DNA from: Chelydra serpentina
Taxonomy: Eukaryota > Chordata > Testudines > Chelydridae
Length of the DNA stretch: 64,000 bases
Direction of reading: 5' to 3'
NCBI GenBank assembly: GCA_037349315.1
Contig: JBAIAC010000008.1
Coordinates: 33,888,001 to 33,952,000 of the forward strand
The notes under the pieces were generated by a model. That model saw only the letters and a list, made by a program, of their open reading frames with translations, was not told the DNA's origin and did not search any database. Position numbers and translations under genes: made by a program. Shown here piece after piece: positions 44,309 to 54,280 of the stretch. Position 1 is the first letter of the stretch; every line of letters begins with the position of its first letter.

Positions 44309-45430
44309 CTAGGGTACTTCTCTGAATTCCTAGGGTACTCCCAAAGGACCAAATATTTATTATTACTTAAATAAGCCAGGAGATTTCATATTCATCCACT
44401 TTATCAGAAAAGAGCCTACCCTTCTTCTAATGTAAGAAAATTATACACTGTAAAATTATCTCCCTGATTACATATCTCACCAGGATGAGATAGAGCCTGT
44501 CTGTAACTTAGCAGCCAAAAGAAAAGCACAGTATATATTTTGGTATCTGCTTGCAAAGTAGTAACTGAAATTAGCTGGGAAGTAAATGCTATTTAAATTT
44601 TGGCACAAAAGGAAAAATGCTCTCAGTGTTTTACCATTGAGCCTCTGGTCTCTGTGCTAGCCCACTGGGCTCATAAAGCAAAAAGCTGGAACTAAAATAG
44701 AAAATCCCAGCTCTGCATTCAGAGCAACTTACTTTTGAATGGTTTGAATCAATTTCATTTGGTTCTTGTTCAGACTTTGTCAATAAAATAATATTTAGTT
44801 AAATTAAGAACTAGAACAAAAAGCCTTCTGAGGGGAGAAAAAAAATCATTGTTCTGCATCTGTACTTACAGCAGTAAATTCCATTTCACTCACTGAGCTT
44901 CACAATGAACTTACCTGCTCTTGAAAGTGGCATTGTGACCTGATTTCATTTGCTTCTTCTTCAAACTCTGTCAACAAAATATAATTCATCCAATGACTCT
45001 GTGAATAAAAGAGACAGTGTGCACAATCAGTATAAATGTAAACAAGCTAATGTGCTGTGAAGTGATCAGCATCATCTAATGTTTAATAACAGGCAGATAA
45101 ATCTTAACGTAGCTCTACATGGTTTAAAATTACATGTGAAATTGAAAAATCAGTGTGCACAAGAGATGTCATATATTGCAACAAAATCCCTTAGCTAATT
45201 TACATGAAGTACATATTTAGACACCAACTAGAAATAACTAATAGCACTTAACACTTACATAGCAGCTTCTATCTGGAGATCTTGAAGCACTTTGTAAATA
45301 TTAAGCTTTGATTCAAGTAAGCATCCCTATTCAGGAAAGCACTTAAGCATGTTTTCCTGAATATGAATGAACATAAGCACCTGCTGAAGTACTTTCCTGA
45401 AACTGGGCCTAATTGATGAAGTCTTATGAC
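44309..45430. other. Unassigned DNA with a diverged internal duplication
   Basis: No firm gene. Two related blocks (44726-44795 and 44908-44985) are described separately. Confidence 0.45.
44726..44985 (-). repeat. Duplicated exon-like block
   Basis: The blocks at 44908-44985 and 44726-44795 align: both have AACTTAC, then ATTTCATTTG.TTCTT.TTCA.ACT.TGTCAA.AAAAT (about 36 of 41 bases). On the minus strand each has a GTAAGT splice-donor-like hexamer, and the first has TTTTGTTGACAG upstream, outlining a candidate 53-bp exon at 44915-44967. Whether it is ever spliced cannot be told, and no neighbouring exons were found. Confidence 0.35.
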
Positions 45431-45444
45431 TGTGCTGTGAGGTA

Positions 45445-45677
45445 GGGTATTATAATGACTCCTAGTTTACCGATGGGGAAACCGAGTCAAGAGAGATTAA
45501 TAACCAGATTTTTTGACGTATTTACGCACCTAACTGCTAGTGATTTCATTGGGAGTTAGGGGTCTGGATATCTTGAAAAATCTGGCTCTAAGGCACATGT
45601 CCAAGATTACACAGGGAGTTGGGGCAGAGCCAGGATTGGAGCACAGACTACCTGTCTCTCAGTCCCATGCTCTAATT
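45445..45677 (-). repeat. MIR-like SINE split by a hairpin element
   Basis: CTAGTTTACCGATGGGGAAA..AAGAGAGATTAA to the left and CATGTCCAAGATTACACAGG..GAGCCAGGATTGGAGC to the right are the two halves of a reverse-oriented MIR. The 82 bases between them form a foldback (45504-45585). The right end adjoins the hAT at 45678. Confidence 0.65.
45504..45585. repeat. Foldback insertion in MIR
   Basis: CCAGATTTTTTGACGTATTT at the left pairs imperfectly with ..ATATCTTGAAAAATCTGG at the right, and CACCTAACTGCTA with GGGAGTTAGGGGT. I recognise this hairpin type as common in reptile DNA. Confidence 0.65.
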
Positions 45678-46179
45678 CAGGGGTTCTCAAACTTTGTTGC
45701 ACCGCAACCCCATTCTGACAACAAAAATGACTACACAACCCCAGAAGGGGAAACTGAAGCCTGAGCCTAGGGTGACCAGATGTCCCGATTTTATAGAGAC
45801 AGTCCCGATTGTTGGGTCTTTTTCTTATATAGGCTTCTATTATCCCCCACCCCCGTCCCGATTTCACACTTGCTGTCAGGTCACCCTAAGCCCACCTGAG
45901 TCCCACTGCCCCGGGTAGGGGGGTGAAAGCCTGAGCCCTACAGCCCCAGGCAGCAATGGGGTCAAAGCCGAAGCCCAAAGGCTTAAGGCCCAACCAGGGG
46001 GCCTGTAACCTGAGCCCTACCACCCAGGGATGAATCCCTCGGGCCTCAGCTTTGACTCTGGGCGGTGGGGCTTGGGCTTTGGCCGCAAGCCCCAGCAAGT
46101 CTAAGTCACCCATGGCGACCCCATTAAAATGGGGTTACAACCCACTTTGGGGTCCCAACCCACAGTTTGAGAACCGCCG
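45678..46179. mobile_element. Non-autonomous hAT element with nested Mariner-like MITE
   Basis: Starts CAGGGGTTCTCAAACTTTG and ends CAGTTTGAGAACCGCCG. CTCTAATT (45670-45677) and CTCTAATC (46180-46187) are a 7/8 target duplication. Without the 117-bp nested element the hAT is about 385 bp. It is the intact relative of 34963-35495. Confidence 0.88.
45770..45886. mobile_element. Tc1/Mariner-type MITE (117 bp)
   Basis: Starts GGGTGACCAGATGTCCCG and ends CTGTCAGGTCACCC, with TA on each side (45768-45769, 45887-45888). Inverted GGGTGACC ends and a TA target suggest Tc1/Mariner. It is inserted in the hAT at 45678. Confidence 0.75.
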
Positions 46180-46929
46180 CTCTAATCAAATCAAACGTAA
46201 ATAACTATACAGTCTTATTTCCAGTAGACATTATATTTTGACAAATGTAACTATACAGCTGCACCACTGAATTTAGAATCAGGAAATGTAGTTAACTGGG
46301 AGGATATATACTGACAAATTTTGAAATGTTCTCTAACATCTCTCTATGGGTCAGGGCACAGCAGAATGAATGGGAGTTTGAACACGACTTTACTAACACC
46401 TTCTCTTTGTAGTTCCCAAAGCTTGTAAATCTCTCCAAAAATATTAGAGAGAGAAGATGGGTGAGGTAATCTGGAATGGACATGGCTACAACTACACTGC
46501 ATCCAAAAACACTGTGATTTCTGTACACGTGGGAAAAGCGTTTTGCTGCTCAAGGAAGGTCAGGGATGGTTTTCACTTTCATCTGCAATTCTGGTAGCAC
46601 AGGGAAATCCAGATTAGTGAGAAAGGAAAACGCTTCTTATTGGTCAATTAAGCCACCAATTCAATTGCTGTCAGAGTGATAGCTTTGATCCCCAGGTACT
46701 TATGCTCTTAACAGGGACGGTCCATATTAGTCTTTGATTTCTTTCTGACATTCATTAATGGCAGATATCCAGTAATCCATATGTTAATTTTTCAGACCAC
46801 TAAAGAAGTAGTTTTAGGTTAACTAAACAAAATTCCTAAATATTATCAGTGTGTAATGGCGAACATTGTTCTTCAAATGGAGTTGGGTATTTACAGGCAC
46901 GCAAAATACACTGTAACAATATATTTTCC
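46180..46929. other. Unassigned DNA
   Basis: Nothing recognised beyond the hAT target duplication. Confidence 0.5.
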
Positions 46930-47200
46930 TTAATACTTGATTATTAAACTGTATTTTGCTCCTTGATTGATGTAGCTTTGGTCACTAAAACATTTTATAT
47001 TTTCCTCTGCAATGTATGCAGAGGCACACTGACCAAAGCTCTGCAACTCCACAACACTAATTTGGGTTCCATCAATTACCCAAAATGCTAGATAGTGGCA
47101 GAATGGGATGTTTCCAATTTGTGAATGAATCCAGTGCTCAAGAAAGTGAATGAGCCAGGAGTAGCAGGAATGCAAGCAGAATGAGCAAGAGGGCAAGTTT
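46930..47200 (-). pseudogene. Possible fragment of an older Harbinger-type transposase
   Basis: The minus strand carries an open frame containing WVIDGTQI, resembling the first-Asp block (GAIDGTHI) of the Harbinger transposase at 49885, and SYINQGAKYSLII, resembling its YINRKGYFSMVLQ block. Between them is a 71-bp foldback (46971-47041) that would separate the two motifs. Only two short matches support this, so it is tentative. Confidence 0.3.
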
Positions 47201-47868
47201 TACACCCAGCTCTTCTAGGTAACCTCAAGGCAATTCCTTCCTCAGCCATCACTGCAAGTGCTGAGAGTTGGACAATGGGCCTGAGAAAGAGGTAGTTCTC
47301 TCCACATCAGCACGTTAATAGGGAAAATATGGTTTGACAAAGGAGTGTCAATCTCCCAGCTTAATTTGCTTTATCCAAACATATTTGTTACCAAAATACC
47401 TATGGTCAAAGCTCTTGACTGTGCCTATGTGCATAGGGTTCATCATAGTAGATTTGGTTTTGCCTGCCTGCCTTGCAACACAGAACTATATATGAGCTCC
47501 CACCACCCACTGGCTCATGTTATGACTACCCTCCCCTACTTCACATAGCTCACCCAGCTTTGCACACCTTCTTTGCTCCTGTCACTCTTCAGCCCATCCT
47601 CACTCTCAGGTTGGAATGCAACAAAATCAGAGACAGCTTTATTTCAAGCAATTGCCAGGGAAGAAATACAGCTGACAGTGAGCATCTCTGCCTCAGTTTC
47701 TTCAAAGTACAACAATAAGCCACAAACATTTATACTCTTTCATGGAATGTATTCATTAAAAACATCCTGTCACTCTTCAGCCCATCCTTTTCTCCTACTC
47801 CCACCTCCCTCCTTGCCTCTCCCTTGTTTCATCCCACAGTCTTTCCTCCTCTCTCAAGTCTCATAGAC
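47201..47868. other. Unassigned DNA, CR1 end at right
   Basis: No gene. The last bases before 47872 (CTCATAGACTCA), together with TAGACTTTAAGGTCATAAGG after 51549, form a CR1-type 3' end into which the Harbinger element jumped. Confidence 0.5.
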
Positions 47869-48045
47869 TCAGGCCAGGTCTACACTAGGACTTTATGTCG
47901 AATTTAGCAGCGTTAACTCGATTTAATCCCTCACCCGTCCACATTAGGAAGCAGTTTATTTCGACATTAAGGGCTCTTTGAATCGATTTCTGTACTCCAC
48001 CCCGACGAGGGGAGTAGCGCCAAATTCGAAATGGGCATGTCGAAA

Positions 48046-48272
48046 GGGTAGGCGAGACGTTCATGCTGAGCGGTTCGCGGGCATTTTTGGTTCCCTGGAG
48101 CGGCCACGCGGAGGGGGGGGAAGGGTAGGCAAGCCGCTCACGGTGAGCGGTTCGCGGGCATTTTTGGTTCCCTGGAGCGGCCACGCGGAGGGGGGGAAGG
48201 GTAGGCGAGCCGTTCATGCTGAGCGGTTCGTGGGCATTTTTGGTTCCCGGGAGCGGCCACGCGGACTGCGGG
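48046..48272. repeat. Three tandem 74-77 bp units in the Harbinger 5' region
   Basis: GGGTAGGCGAG.CG.TCA..TGAGCGGTTCG.GGGC and TTTTTGGTTCCC.GGAGCGG, CCACGCGGA recur starting at 48046, 48123 and 48199; a partial fourth begins near 48273. The units are highly similar, so the expansion is recent. Confidence 0.93.
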
Positions 48273-48629
48273 GGGTTAGGAAAGCCGCTGTAGATTATCG
48301 GTTTGGCCAGCAGCAGTTACTGCCCGCCGCCAGGAACACTGAGTGAGACATGGGAGTAGAGCACTGCTGTGAAGCAATCTCTCAGCGGTCCTAACTCATC
48401 ACCTTACCATGGTCTTCAGAGAGGTGATTTTCTCTGTACGGCAAGGCTTCTGGGATCCATATACCGGGACCCCAGACACTCTCTCAGCCTTAAGGCATAC
48501 TATTTGACCTTGTAGTACATTTACATGTGATAGGAACTGTGTTTGGTCCTATTCACGGTGAAAGAGTATGGGCATTGTTCTGCAAAAAGTATCTTTCTGA
48601 GGAATTCACTCCCTTTCCTTTATCCCGCA

Positions 48630-49112
48630 GCTGTGAGTGTCTCCCGCCCTACCCGTGCTTCTCCCTCCCATGGCCTAGTCCAGATAAGGCGGCGCAAAAA
48701 GAGAACCCGGGACGACATGTTCTCTGAATTAATAATGTTGTCACAGAGGGAGGCGGCACAGCGCAGAGAGGACGTCGCATGGTACGAGCGAGCAGCCAGG
48801 GAACGGGAGCAGAGGGCTGAAGCGCGCGAGGACAGGTGGCGGCAGGAGGATCAGCAGGCGACCCAAACAATGCTGGGAATAATGAGTGAGCAAACAGACA
48901 CGCTCCGGTGCCTAGTGGATGTTCTCCAGGACACGAGACTGGAGGAAAGAGCACCTCTATATGTTCTTTCCAACCGCCCTCCCCCGCCACCAAGTCCAGT
49001 GGTTTCCTCTCCAAAAGTCACTAGGACAAGGGGAGGCAGGGTGCGTGGAAATACTCACTCCACCCCTGCAGACCGCTCCAGTAGCAGAAGGCTGTCATTC
49101 CCAAAACCGTAG
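48630..49112 (+). CDS. Harbinger MYB/SANT-type partner protein, C-terminal exon
   Basis: Harbinger elements encode a second protein that binds DNA through a MYB/SANT domain and helps bring the transposase to the ends. This open frame matches only the C-terminal part: a basic IRRRKKRTRDDMFSELIML segment, then a long charged helix rich in Arg/Glu (REAAQRREDVAWYERAARER..), TLRCLVDVLQD and a Pro/Ser/Arg tail ending at 49112. A splice-acceptor-like pyrimidine-CAG ends at about 48629, so the frame upstream (from 48543) is probably intron. No SANT exon is seen between 47872 and 48629. An AATAAA at 49192-49197 follows. Confidence 0.65.
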   Translation, partial: AVSVSRPTRASPSHGLVQIRRRKKRTRDDMFSELIMLSQREAAQRREDVAWYERAAREREQRAEAREDRWRQEDQQATQTMLGIMSEQTDTLRCLVDVLQDTRLEERAPLYVLSNRPPPPPSPVVSSPKVTRTRGGRVRGNTHSTPADRSSSRRLSFPKP

Positions 49113-49191
49113 ATTTTTCCCTCCCCTCCCTCCAGCCGCACCCCTGAACACCTCCCTTCCCAGGTTCCATGTTAAGTTAATGTTCTGTTAA

Positions 49192-49197
49192 ATAAAA
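49192..49197 (+). promoter_or_regulatory. Polyadenylation signal of the Harbinger partner gene
   Basis: AATAAA 80 bases after the stop codon at 49112. Confidence 0.7.
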
Positions 49198-49758
49198 CTG
49201 GTTTTTTGGTTCACTGATGTTTCCCTGAGTGTTTTAAATGGGACCGTTTGTATCTCTGGGTATTGGTTAACAGGGTTTGTAAGTGCAGAGCACAGGAGCA
49301 CAAATGAGGGTGCAGACAGGGTAACAGATGAAGTGACAAGCACAGTAAAAATTGCATGCAGTAAGCACACCTTTCCTTCTGTGTGTAGGTTTCTAGGTTC
49401 TATACGTGGGGTTGGGGGTTGGGTGGTTCACTGTCTGTTTGGGGAGGGTGGCCGCTGATCTTTAGCGGCTGGCAGTAGCCTGCTGGATAGATCAATGCAC
49501 CGGGGGATCCGTAGCCGATATTCACAATGGAAAAGTCACAGAGACCCCACCACACACACATGGGATTAGGAGAGGTTAATGGTCCCTTTAACCAAGCAGT
49601 CCAGCACTTAGGACTGCTCTGTGGGAAGGATCATGACATTCCCCTTTGAAGGGTACTTTCCCACACCCAACCCACTCCCCAGCCGCCGTATGCCTCCACG
49701 GTGAAAACCATAACTCAATAACCAGTACAGGAAATGGTTCAAATAAAAAAATCTTTCC

Positions 49759-49764
49759 TTTATT
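49759..49764 (-). promoter_or_regulatory. Polyadenylation signal of the Harbinger transposase
   Basis: TTTATT on the plus strand (AATAAA on the minus) about 120 bases beyond the transposase stop. Confidence 0.7.
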
Positions 49765-49884
49765 GTGACTTTACAGCGTTGATCCAAGGAGGGGGAAGGG
49801 GGTTGGTAATGGGAGAGGATGGGCAACGGGACCTGTGTAAAGGAACAGGGGAAGGTTCAGTATCTGTTTACCGAAGTGTAACAG

Positions 49885-51174
49885 TCACTGGTTACCCCGC
49901 TCTGTCTGGAAGCGAGCTTTCAAAGCTTCCCGGATGCGCAGCGCCTCCCGCTGTGATCTTTGAATCACCCTGGTGTCTGGCTGAGCATAATCTGCTGCCA
50001 GGCGATTTGCCTCAACCTCCCAGCCCTGCATAAACGTCTCCCCCTTGATCTCACAGAGATTGTGGAGCACACAGCATGCTGCAATCACAATGGGGATATT
50101 TTTAGGGCTGAGGTCGGAGCGAGTCAGTAAGCTTCGCCATCTGGCTTTGAGACGGCCAAAGGCACACTCCACCACCATTCTGCACTTGCTCAGGCGGTAA
50201 TTGAAGAGCTCCTTTTCAGTGTCCAGGGCTCCCGTGTATGGCTTCATGAGCCATGGCATTAGTGGGTAGGCAGGGTCCCCCAGGATCACTGTTGGCATCT
50301 CCACATCCCCAACAGTGATTTTGTGGTCCGGGAAATAAACCCCCTGTTGCAGCCGTCTAAACAGACCAGAGTTTTTGAAAACTCGAGCATCATGAACCTT
50401 TCCGGACCACCCAACATTGATGTTCGTAAAATGTCCTTTGTGGTCCACTAATGCTTGCAGAACCATAGAAAAATAGCCCTTTCGGTTAATGTACTGGCTG
50501 CCCTGGTGCTCCGGTCCCAGGATAGGGATGTGTGTCCCATCTATGGCCCCACCGCAGTTTGGGAATCCCATTGCAGCGAAGCCATCTATGATCACCTGCA
50601 CGTCTCCAAGGGTCACTACTTTGTGGAGCAGCAGGTCAACGATTGCACGGGCTACCTGCATCACAGCAACCCCCACGGTAGACTTGCCCACTCCAAATTG
50701 GTTCGCTACTGACCGGTAGCTGTCAGGGGTTGCAAGCTTCCACAGGGCTATGGCCACTTGCTTCTGGATAGTGAGGGCTGCTCGCATCCGGGTGTCCTGG
50801 CGCTTCAGGGCAGGGGACAGCAACTCACAAAGTTCCATAAAAGTGCACTTACGCATCCGAAAGTTTTGCAGCTACTGGGACTCATCCCAGACCTGCAGCA
50901 CTATGCGGTCCCACCAGTCAGTGCTTGTTTCCCTTGCCCAGAATCGCCGTTCCACGGGATCAACATGACCCATTGCCACCATGATGTCTAGGGGCCGGGG
51001 TCCAGCGCTTTGCGAGAGATCCATGCCCCTCTCAGAGTTCAAGTACTCCCGGAGCTTCCGTTGTCTCCTCTCCCGATTTCTCTGCATCTGAGTCTGGAAA
51101 AGGTGCGCTATAAGGCACGAGGTGTTGGCTACGGACAGAACATCAGCGATAATCGCGGAGGGCTCCATGCTCAC
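49885..51174 (-). pseudogene. Harbinger DDE transposase, one nonsense codon
   Basis: The enzyme cuts element ends and joins them to 3-bp TWA-type targets. From Met at 51174 the frame runs 430 codons to 49885, broken only by TAG at 50872-50874 (codon 101, where a Trp codon would differ by one base). Downstream of the stop, counted from Met at 50856, there is a helix-turn-helix (YRSVANQFGVGKSTVGVAV, about 47-65) and the acidic triad of the DDE_Tnp_4 fold: GAIDGTH (Asp about 106), ILGDPAYP (Asp about 194), VVECAFGRLKARW (Glu about 230), followed by ACCVLHNLCE. All three catalytic residues are present. Length and layout fit autonomous Harbinger transposases. No sign of domestication: it lies within clear element ends. 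Confidence 0.93.
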
Positions 51175-51546
51175 TGTCCTGTGGCGTCCGAGCTATCAGC
51201 CACAGGAAAAGGGAGCGAATTCATTACCCGCCGGCGCTTTCACGTAGGGAAGGCGGAAGTGTGGGTCGAGTGACAAAATTTACGTATACCGACCCTTGAC
51301 ACAATTTCGTTCCCACAAGGCACTGGGGGCTACACCCAGAATTCCAGTGGGCAGGGGGGACTGCGGGAACTGTGGGATAGCTACCCACAGTGCACCGCTT
51401 GCAATGTCGACGCTTGCCCCCGTACTGTGGACTCGGAAATTCGAATAAAGATCCCTGGTGTGGATTCGGACAATCGACCTGGAAATATCAGGTTCACAAG
51501 TTCGGTTTTACAAAAATCGAACTAGTCTCGTAGTGTAGACATACCC

Positions 51547-51605
51547 TCATAGACTTTAAGGTCATAAGGGACCATTATGATCATTTAGTCTGGAAGTCCT
51601 CACCT
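51547..51605 (-). mobile_element. CR1 3'-end fragment at the Harbinger target
   Basis: TCATAGACTTTAAGGTCATA, AGGGACCATTATGATCATTT and AGTCTGG are the complement of a CR1 3' end (compare TAGATTCTAAGGTCTAGTCTGACC at 18645). Confidence 0.6.
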
Positions 51606-52632
51606 TCCTGCTTCTTATCTATACAAGTAAATACAGCTGAGTGAAAAATTGAACAGATTTTTCTCTAAAAATCCAAAATGATGTTTGTTCTTCAGGTTTT
51701 GCATGGTGGAATATTTTTGTGAACATTTTAATCACAAATGTCAACCACATTTTTTTCAGATTGTCCTTTTTCCCCATTTTCCCCCTGTTCTCTTCCTTTT
51801 TTCTGGGTTTCCTTTTGTCTCCTCTTTTTCTTGTTTCTATTTCACCTCCAAAGCAAGGGAGGATGGGAAAGAGGAGAATGAGGAAGAGGAAAAAGGAAAA
51901 CTGAAAAAAAAATTTTTCCTCTTTTTGGGTTTCATTAAAGAACAGATGTTTCATTGAAAACAAATGAGGTGAAAATTTTCATTTTTGAAAAAAGGCCACA
52001 TCTTAGCAGAAAGACCTGTTATATTTAGCAAACACTACATTTAGAAACTGCCCATTTACCAATATTTACCTCTCTCCCCACAACAGAATGTATCCAAGTT
52101 CACTTGATAAAAGCAGGTGACTACATCTGATGCTTTAGTTTCTCTCACTCCTAAAAGTCCTAAGGGCCAGATCCTCAGCTGGTGTAATTTGGCACTATAC
52201 TGATTTACACTAGCTGAGGACATGGCCTGATGATGTTACACTAGGTTTCCTCAGTCATGTTTCATTATATTCTCAAATGGGCATATCATGATGAGAAAGT
52301 CAGACAACAAATTGCTTATTAGCACAGGTAAGAAAAAAACATTTTATAATGTGATTTGGCCACAAACATCTTTCAGAGCCATGCTTGACCATCGGACCAT
52401 TCTAACTGTAATGAAAATGAAATCTATGACCTGAATTAGTGATGCATAGAGTTTTAGGGGTTCTGTTTCTTGAACTGTGAACAAACTGTGGCTAATTCCC
52501 TAGGCAAGAATGCAGACTTGTGTCCTTACATTTCATTCCCCCTCCACCCACATTGTAAACCATACGTAAACACTTTGTGACATGAACAGAGTGTTGGAAT
52601 GCACTGGAATGAATTGGAGACCACTTTTTATG
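51606..52632. other. Unassigned DNA with low-complexity and a hairpin
   Basis: 51685-51960 is purine/pyrimidine-biased low complexity; its frames have no domain. A foldback lies at 52164-52227. Confidence 0.5.
52164..52227. repeat. 64-bp foldback repeat
   Basis: GGGCCAGATCCTCAGCTGGT pairs with ACTAGCTGAGGACATGGCC at the right; small palindromic interspersed repeat. Confidence 0.75.
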
Positions 52633-54245
52633 ACAGAAGGTAGAGAAAAAAAGTAGGGGAGAGGCTATTCTAGATTTGATTCTGACAAACAGGGAGGAAC
52701 TAGTAGAGAATTTGAAGGCGGAAGGCAGCTTGGGTGAAAGTGATCATGAAATTACACAGTTCATGATTCTAAGGAATGGTAGAAGGGAAAGCAGCAGATA
52801 AACAAAATGGACTTCAAGAAGGCAGACTTTAGCAATCTCTGAGATTTGGTCGGTAAGATGCCGTGGGAAGCAAGTCAAAAGGAAAAAAGAGTTCAGGAGT
52901 GTTAGCAGTTTTGTAAAGAGACATTATTAAGGGCACAAGAGCAAACTATCCCAGTGCATAGGAAAGATTGGAAGTATAGTAAGAGACCACCATGATGTAA
53001 CCAGAAGATATTCAGTGACCTGAAACTTAAAAGAGAGTCACACCAAAAATGGAAATTAGGTCAAATTATAAAGGATGAACATTAAAAAACAACACAACAA
53101 TGTAGGGACAAAATTGGAAAAGCCAAGGCACAAAATGAGGTTAAACTACCTAAGGACAGAAACGGTAAGAAGAAAACATTTTACAAATACATTAGAAGCA
53201 AGAGGAATACCAAGGACAGGGTAGGTCCATTACTCAATGAGGAGGGAAAGACAATAACAGAAAATGCAGCAATGGATTAAGTGTTTCAGTTTTCACCAAA
53301 AAAGTTAGCAGTGACTGGACAACAAACAGAGTGAACTGGGGTAGGATCTGAGGCTCAAATAGGAAAAGAACAAATTAAGAATTACTTAGACAAATTAGAT
53401 GTCTTCAGGCTGGCAAGGCCTGATGAAATACATTCTTGAATACTTAAAGAACTGGCTGAAGAGATCTCTGAGCCATCTTTGAGAACTCATGAAGGACAGG
53501 AGAAATTCCAGAAGACTGGTGAGGGCATATGTAATACCTGTCTATAAAAAGGGGAATAAGGACAATGCAGGGAATCATAGACTAGTCAGATTAGCTTCAG
53601 TACCAGGAAAGATAATGGAGCAAATAATCAAATGATCAATTTGTCAGCACCCAGAAGAAAATAAGGTGATATGTAACTATCAACAGGGATTTGTCAAGAA
53701 CAAATCATGTCAACCCAACTCAATTTGATAGCTGCTTTCAACTACCTAAAAGGGGGTTCCAAAGAGGATGGATCTAGACTGTTCTCAGTGGTAGAAGATG
53801 ACAGAACAAGGAGTAATGGTCTCAAGTTGCAGAGGGGGAGGTTTAGGTTGGATATTAGGAAAAACTTTTTCACTAGTAGGGTGGTGAAGCACTGGAATGG
53901 GTTACCTAGGGAGGTGGTGGAATCTCCTTCCTTAGAGGTTTTTAAGGTCAGGCTTGACAAAGCCCTGGCTGGGATGATCTAGTTGGGGTTGGTCCTGCTT
54001 TGAGCAGGGGGTTGGACTAGATGACCTCCTGAGGTCCCTTCCAACCCTGAGATTCTATGATTCTATGATTCTATGAATATCCTTCTTCGATAAGGTAACA
54101 AGCCTTGTGAATGGGGGAACGCAATAGATGTGATATATCTTGACCTTTTGATACTGTCTCCCGTGACGTTCTCATAAAAAACTAGAGAAATAGCCTAGAC
54201 AAAACTTTAAGATGGGGGTACAACTGGTTGGAACAACTAACAGGC
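52633..54245 (+). mobile_element. Old CR1 copy A, split by a young CR1
   Basis: Plus-strand CR1: endonuclease C-terminus ([29 protein letters not shown] with the SDH intact, about 52665-52765), then RT N-terminal sequence (YVIPVYKKGNKDNAGNHRLV and SVPGKIMEQIIK about 53530-53630; [11 protein letters not shown] to 53710). At 53723 a young CR1 tail is inserted; copy A resumes at 54077 with DKVTSLVNGG and VIYLDL and decays by about 54245. Heavily mutated. Confidence 0.8.
53723..54076 (+). mobile_element. Young, strongly 5'-truncated CR1
   Basis: The 354 bases are the last part of a CR1: 86 codons of the ORF2 C-terminus ([20 protein letters not shown] to DKALAGMI, stop at 53980-53982), 3' UTR and three ATTCTATG octamers. 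By eye it differs from the complement of 9788-10141 at about two positions (both silent in ORF2). The host sequence either side reads through as ..CAATTTGATA + TCCTTCTTCGAT.., so the insertion point is clear although no long duplication is evident. Confidence 0.95.
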
Positions 54246-54280
54246 TATGTAACCTATCACTTCAATCAGCTTCTATGCCA

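Larger units (their letters stand above)
47872..51546. mobile_element. PIF/Harbinger DNA transposon, near-complete
   Basis: A 3675-bp element flanked by TCA (47869-47871 and 51547-51549). The left end reads GGCCAGGTCTACACTAGGAC; the reverse complement of the right end reads GGGTATGTCTACACTACGAG, sharing GTCTACACTA. It carries two convergent genes as expected: a MYB/SANT-partner type gene on the plus strand and a DDE transposase on the minus strand, each with its own AATAAA. The damage visible is one nonsense codon in the transposase and apparent loss of the SANT exon. Related MITEs lie at 14654, 35186, 43900 and 57248. Confidence 0.92.

Noticed and set aside
44969..44990. Confident protein-coding exon
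   Set aside because: Only one donor/acceptor pair and a short frame; without transcripts or conservation it stays a candidate and is listed as a repeat.
48046..48272. CRISPR-like array
   Set aside because: Repeats are contiguous without unique spacers and lie in a eukaryotic transposon.
49885..51174. Domesticated HARBI1-like host gene
   Set aside because: The frame lies between clear transposon ends with a TCA duplication and has a nonsense codon, so it is element sequence rather than a host gene.
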